Shown here one piece after another: positions 62,632-64,000 of a stretch of 64,000 nt of DNA. Below the pieces are notes generated by a model. The model did not search any database, was not told where the DNA came from, and worked only from the letters and a program-made list of their open reading frames with translations. The translations under genes were made by a program, and so were the position numbers. Source of the stretch: Bacillus methanolicus PB1 (GTDB lineage Bacteria > Bacillota > Bacilli > Bacillales > Cytobacillaceae); the NCBI RefSeq assembly GCF_000262755.1, contig NZ_AFEU01000001.1, forward strand, positions 558,001 through 622,000, in the 5' to 3' direction. Numbering within the stretch: position 1 is the first letter of the stretch; each line of letters begins with the position of its first letter.

Positions 62632-64000
62632 TTATAAAGTAACTTTAAGTGTATAATCTCCCTTTTTCTGTAAATATTTCTCTTCTCCATTAATAAATAA
62701 CGCGATATTTTCATGGGCTCCATGCACAACCAGTTCGATTTCTTTCCAAGCAGGCTTATATCTGCCTTCATTAGAAATAGTCAACGAAATTTGGTCTTTT
62801 TCGCATTTTACATCAAAGGTTTTTATTAAATAGCCTCCTTGTTCATATTCAAACGTACTTCCGTCATCATCATACAACTTAAAAGAAGATGATGTATATT
62901 CACCGTAATACAAATGGAGAGTCAGCTTTTCGTTTTTGATTTCCGTTGATCGTTTTACCGGGCCGTGAGCAAGGATAGAACCTTGTTTAACAAAAATCGG
63001 CAGCGTGTTTAAATCTGCTCTTACAAGATGGTGTTTTCCTCCTTTATATACTTCTTCCGTCCAGTAATCCACCCAATTTCCTTCAGGAAGATAGACAGCG
63101 CGATGCTGAACGGCCGGCTGCATGATCGGTGCAATAATGACATTATCGCCAACCATGAATTGGTCAGAAAGATTGTACGTATTTTCATCTTTCTGGTATT
63201 CCATCATTAACGGGCGCATTACGGGAGTCCCTGTATAGTGCGCTTCAGCAAAAAGCGAATAGAAATGCGGAAGCCATTTATATCGCAATTCAATATATCT
63301 CTTAATGATTTTTTCATATTTTTCCCCGAATGACCATGGTTCTTGGCGTGCAAAACCAAGAGCGCTATGATTGCGGAAATAAGGTGTAAACGCTCCAACT
63401 TGAGTCCAGCGTGCAAGCAGCTCTCCGTTTGAATCATGGGCAAAGCCGCCAACGTCAGCTCCAGCGAACGGAATGCCTGATAGGCCGAGATTCATAATCA
63501 TCGGAATTGACATTTGCAAATGCTCCCAAAAGCTTCGGTTATCTCCGGTCCAGACGGCTGCGTAACGCTGAACCCCTGAATAGCCGGCACGGGTTAACAA
63601 GAAAGGCCGATTGCCCCTTAGCTGCTTTTTCATTCCGCTGTAAGTCGCTTCTCCCATCATTAATCCGTAAATATTGTGGAGTTCCCGATGGGTGCGGGGA
63701 TCACCGTCATTATCATGCATGACTTTCACGTCCATCGACTTTGTTTCATTGAACACTGCAGGCTCATTCATATCATTCCATATGCCTTCAATGCCCAAAT
63801 CACTATAAAACTTATGTTTTTCTCCCCACCACCGCCGCACTTTTGAATTTGTAAAATCAGGGAAGGCACTGTTTCCCGGCCAAACGTCGCCAAAATAAAT
63901 ATTTCCTTCAATATACTTGCAAAAAAAATCTCCCCGGATACCCTCCTGGTAGATATAATATTCAGGATCTTCTTTTACACCAGGATCGACAATTGGAACA
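62632..64000 (-). CDS. Glycoside hydrolase family 31 alpha-glucosidase (partial, 5' end beyond window)
   Basis: The frame stays open to the right edge, so the N-terminal part is missing. The visible 456 residues cover the catalytic barrel. Present are GDVWPGNSAFPDFT, the nucleophile Asp in GIWNDMNEP, the acid/base Asp in FAGADVGGF, and QVGAFTPYFRNHS. C-terminal beta domains (YLPEGNWVDYWTEEVYKGG, YDDDGSTFEYEQGGY) follow. GH31 enzymes release glucose from maltose, isomaltose or related glucans. No signal peptide can be judged. An internal GTG at 63840 is not the start. The 3' end abuts the composite repeat. Confidence 0.93.
   Translation of the reverse strand, partial: VPIVDPGVKEDPEYYIYQEGIRGDFFCKYIEGNIYFGDVWPGNSAFPDFTNSKVRRWWGEKHKFYSDLGIEGIWNDMNEPAVFNETKSMDVKVMHDNDGDPRTHRELHNIYGLMMGEATYSGMKKQLRGNRPFLLTRAGYSGVQRYAAVWTGDNRSFWEHLQMSIPMIMNLGLSGIPFAGADVGGFAHDSNGELLARWTQVGAFTPYFRNHSALGFARQEPWSFGEKYEKIIKRYIELRYKWLPHFYSLFAEAHYTGTPVMRPLMMEYQKDENTYNLSDQFMVGDNVIIAPIMQPAVQHRAVYLPEGNWVDYWTEEVYKGGKHHLVRADLNTLPIFVKQGSILAHGPVKRSTEIKNEKLTLHLYYGEYTSSSFKLYDDDGSTFEYEQGGYLIKTFDVKCEKDQISLTISNEGRYKPAWKEIELVVHGAHENIALFINGEEKYLQKKGDYTLKVTL

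Overview
The window is about 64 kb of chromosome from a low-GC, endospore-forming member of the Bacillaceae (Bacillus sensu lato). Gene order follows the B. subtilis yit-arg-yja-app-opp-yjb-fabI segment almost gene for gene. Sporulation-linked genes, TTG/GTG starts with strong GGAGG ribosome sites, a tryptophan T-box, and FapR, CtsR and ARG-box operators all fit. It is not B. subtilis itself: clpB is present, no thiamine operon lies between prpE and fabI, comZ is not seen after med, a molybdenum-cofactor block sits between argC and yitW, and the window ends in a GH31 glucosidase.

Layout, left to right. 0.2-2 kb: DUF1360 and CotO-like spore genes behind fabI, which has a FapR operator. 2.1-10 kb: prpE, the pseudouridine synthase yjbO, an IS605/IS1341-type TnpB element, nadF, the alarmone synthase yjbM, yjbL, then yjbK, cwlQ, the haemoglobin yjbI and spxH on the + strand. 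10-17 kb: pepF, coiA, cls, mecA and spxA, a proteolysis, competence and stress-regulation group that works with spxH. 18-33 kb: two complete oligopeptide ABC importers, opp and app, separated by T-box-controlled trpS and yjbA. 32.7-39.9 kb: yjaZ, fabF, fabH (second FapR operator), a yjzB-like gene, med, yjaV, yjaU and yjzD. 40-52.6 kb: clpB under a CtsR box, yjzC, and the arginine operon argC-J-B-D-carA-B-argF behind a promoter with a candidate ARG box. 52.6-55.6 kb: mobB, moeA and moaA. 56-62.3 kb: the yitW/V/U, yitT, yitS (DegV) and yajQ block with several tiny genes. 62.6 kb to the end: a GH31 alpha-glucosidase running off the edge.

The most unusual content is non-coding. (1) A dispersed family of modular inverted repeats is built from GGGTCTGACCC and GAGGCTGACTCA arms. 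At least nine copies are present, nearly all starting within a few bases of a stop codon, and they appear to serve as 3'-end terminators; they resemble REP/BIME-type elements. (2) A degenerate tandem array with a strict 20-bp period lies at 61.18-61.44 kb, next to the decayed remains of a CvfB/YitL gene. (3) A TnpB element split nadF from yjbO and removed the yjbO ribosome site; its tnpB carries a one-base deletion.

Starts were reassigned from Shine-Dalgarno spacing and family length where the longest open frame was misleading; yjaZ, for example, appears to start at CTG. No tRNA, rRNA, CRISPR array or prophage was seen. All function calls come from recognising sequences and gene order by eye; no database search was run.
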